Positions 63,956-64,000 of a stretch of 64,000 bases of DNA are shown one piece after another. The notes under the pieces were generated by a model, which was not told where the DNA came from, did not search any database, and saw nothing but the letters and a program-made list of their open reading frames with translations. The stretch is from Bacteroidota bacterium (lineage in GTDB: Bacteria; Bacteroidota; Ignavibacteria; Kryptoniales; JAKASW01), in assembly GCA_021825585.1 (NCBI GenBank), contig JAKAGT010000021.1, positions 37,931 through 101,930 on the forward strand. The letters are read 5' to 3'. Every line of letters starts with the position of its first letter. Within the stretch, counting starts at the first letter, position 1. The position numbers were made by a program, and so were the translations under genes.

Positions 63956-64000
63956 AGGGAACTTTCTTGGGGGTATTGAATCAGCTACCTGCTCGCGGAG

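Overview
The window (about 64 kb) looks like part of the chromosome of a member of the Fibrobacteres-Chlorobi-Bacteroidetes group. Four proteins end in a type IX secretion (T9SS) sorting domain with a NYPNPFNP motif, and the locus has TonB-dependent receptors, SSS symporters and several lipoproteins. That style, with usable Shine-Dalgarno sites and no SusD, fits Ignavibacteria and relatives better than classical Bacteroides. The assignment rests on motifs only.

Layout. The left end (1-4.8 kb) is an L-rhamnose unit: a partial rhamnulokinase and a fused rhamnulose-1-phosphate aldolase/lactaldehyde dehydrogenase on the minus strand, diverging from an AraC regulator and a DhnA-type aldolase on the plus strand. 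From 5 kb to the right end every convincing gene is on the minus strand, so transcription order runs from high to low coordinates.

Reading in that order, there is first a cytoplasmic sugar-entry set (phosphofructokinase, aldose 1-epimerase, class I aldolase; 63.7-60.2 kb) closed by a good intrinsic terminator. Glycan locus 1 follows (60.1-34.3 kb): TonB receptor, GH76, T9SS beta-helix protein, GH79, GH172, GH92, phosphoesterase, two clan GH-A enzymes, SSS symporter, GH92, two decayed genes in a palindrome-rich gap, and a small-subunit/large-subunit/dehydrogenase module of the UxaA-SuyAB and Ldh_2 families. Glycan locus 2 (33.9-5.1 kb) has the same plan: ROK and GntR regulators, NagB, NagA, TonB receptor, GH125, T9SS beta-helix protein, GH92, GH26, two GH76, SSS symporter, a 43-residue membrane protein, a CBM9-like protein, DUF4838, GH2, an aldolase, and a second UxaA/Ldh_2 module.

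How the genes work together. GH76 (endo-alpha-1,6-mannanase), GH92 (exo-alpha-mannosidase) and GH125 (exo-alpha-1,6-mannosidase) are the classical set for yeast-type alpha-mannan and high-mannose N-glycans. GH2, GH26 and NagA/NagB would handle beta-mannosyl and GlcNAc parts. Oligosaccharides would cross the outer membrane through the two receptors, be finished in the periplasm, and enter the cytoplasm through the SSS symporters.

Most unusual points: (1) no SusD is present, and each TonB receptor is instead paired with a T9SS beta-helix protein of one unrecognised family; (2) the UxaA/Ldh_2 module occurs twice, and the 146 bp joining its genes is almost identical while the genes themselves have diverged; (3) a duplicated leader shows that a GH76 gene was inserted between a receptor and its beta-helix partner; (4) a 43-residue membrane protein lies in frame with, and one stop codon before, a CBM9-like protein.
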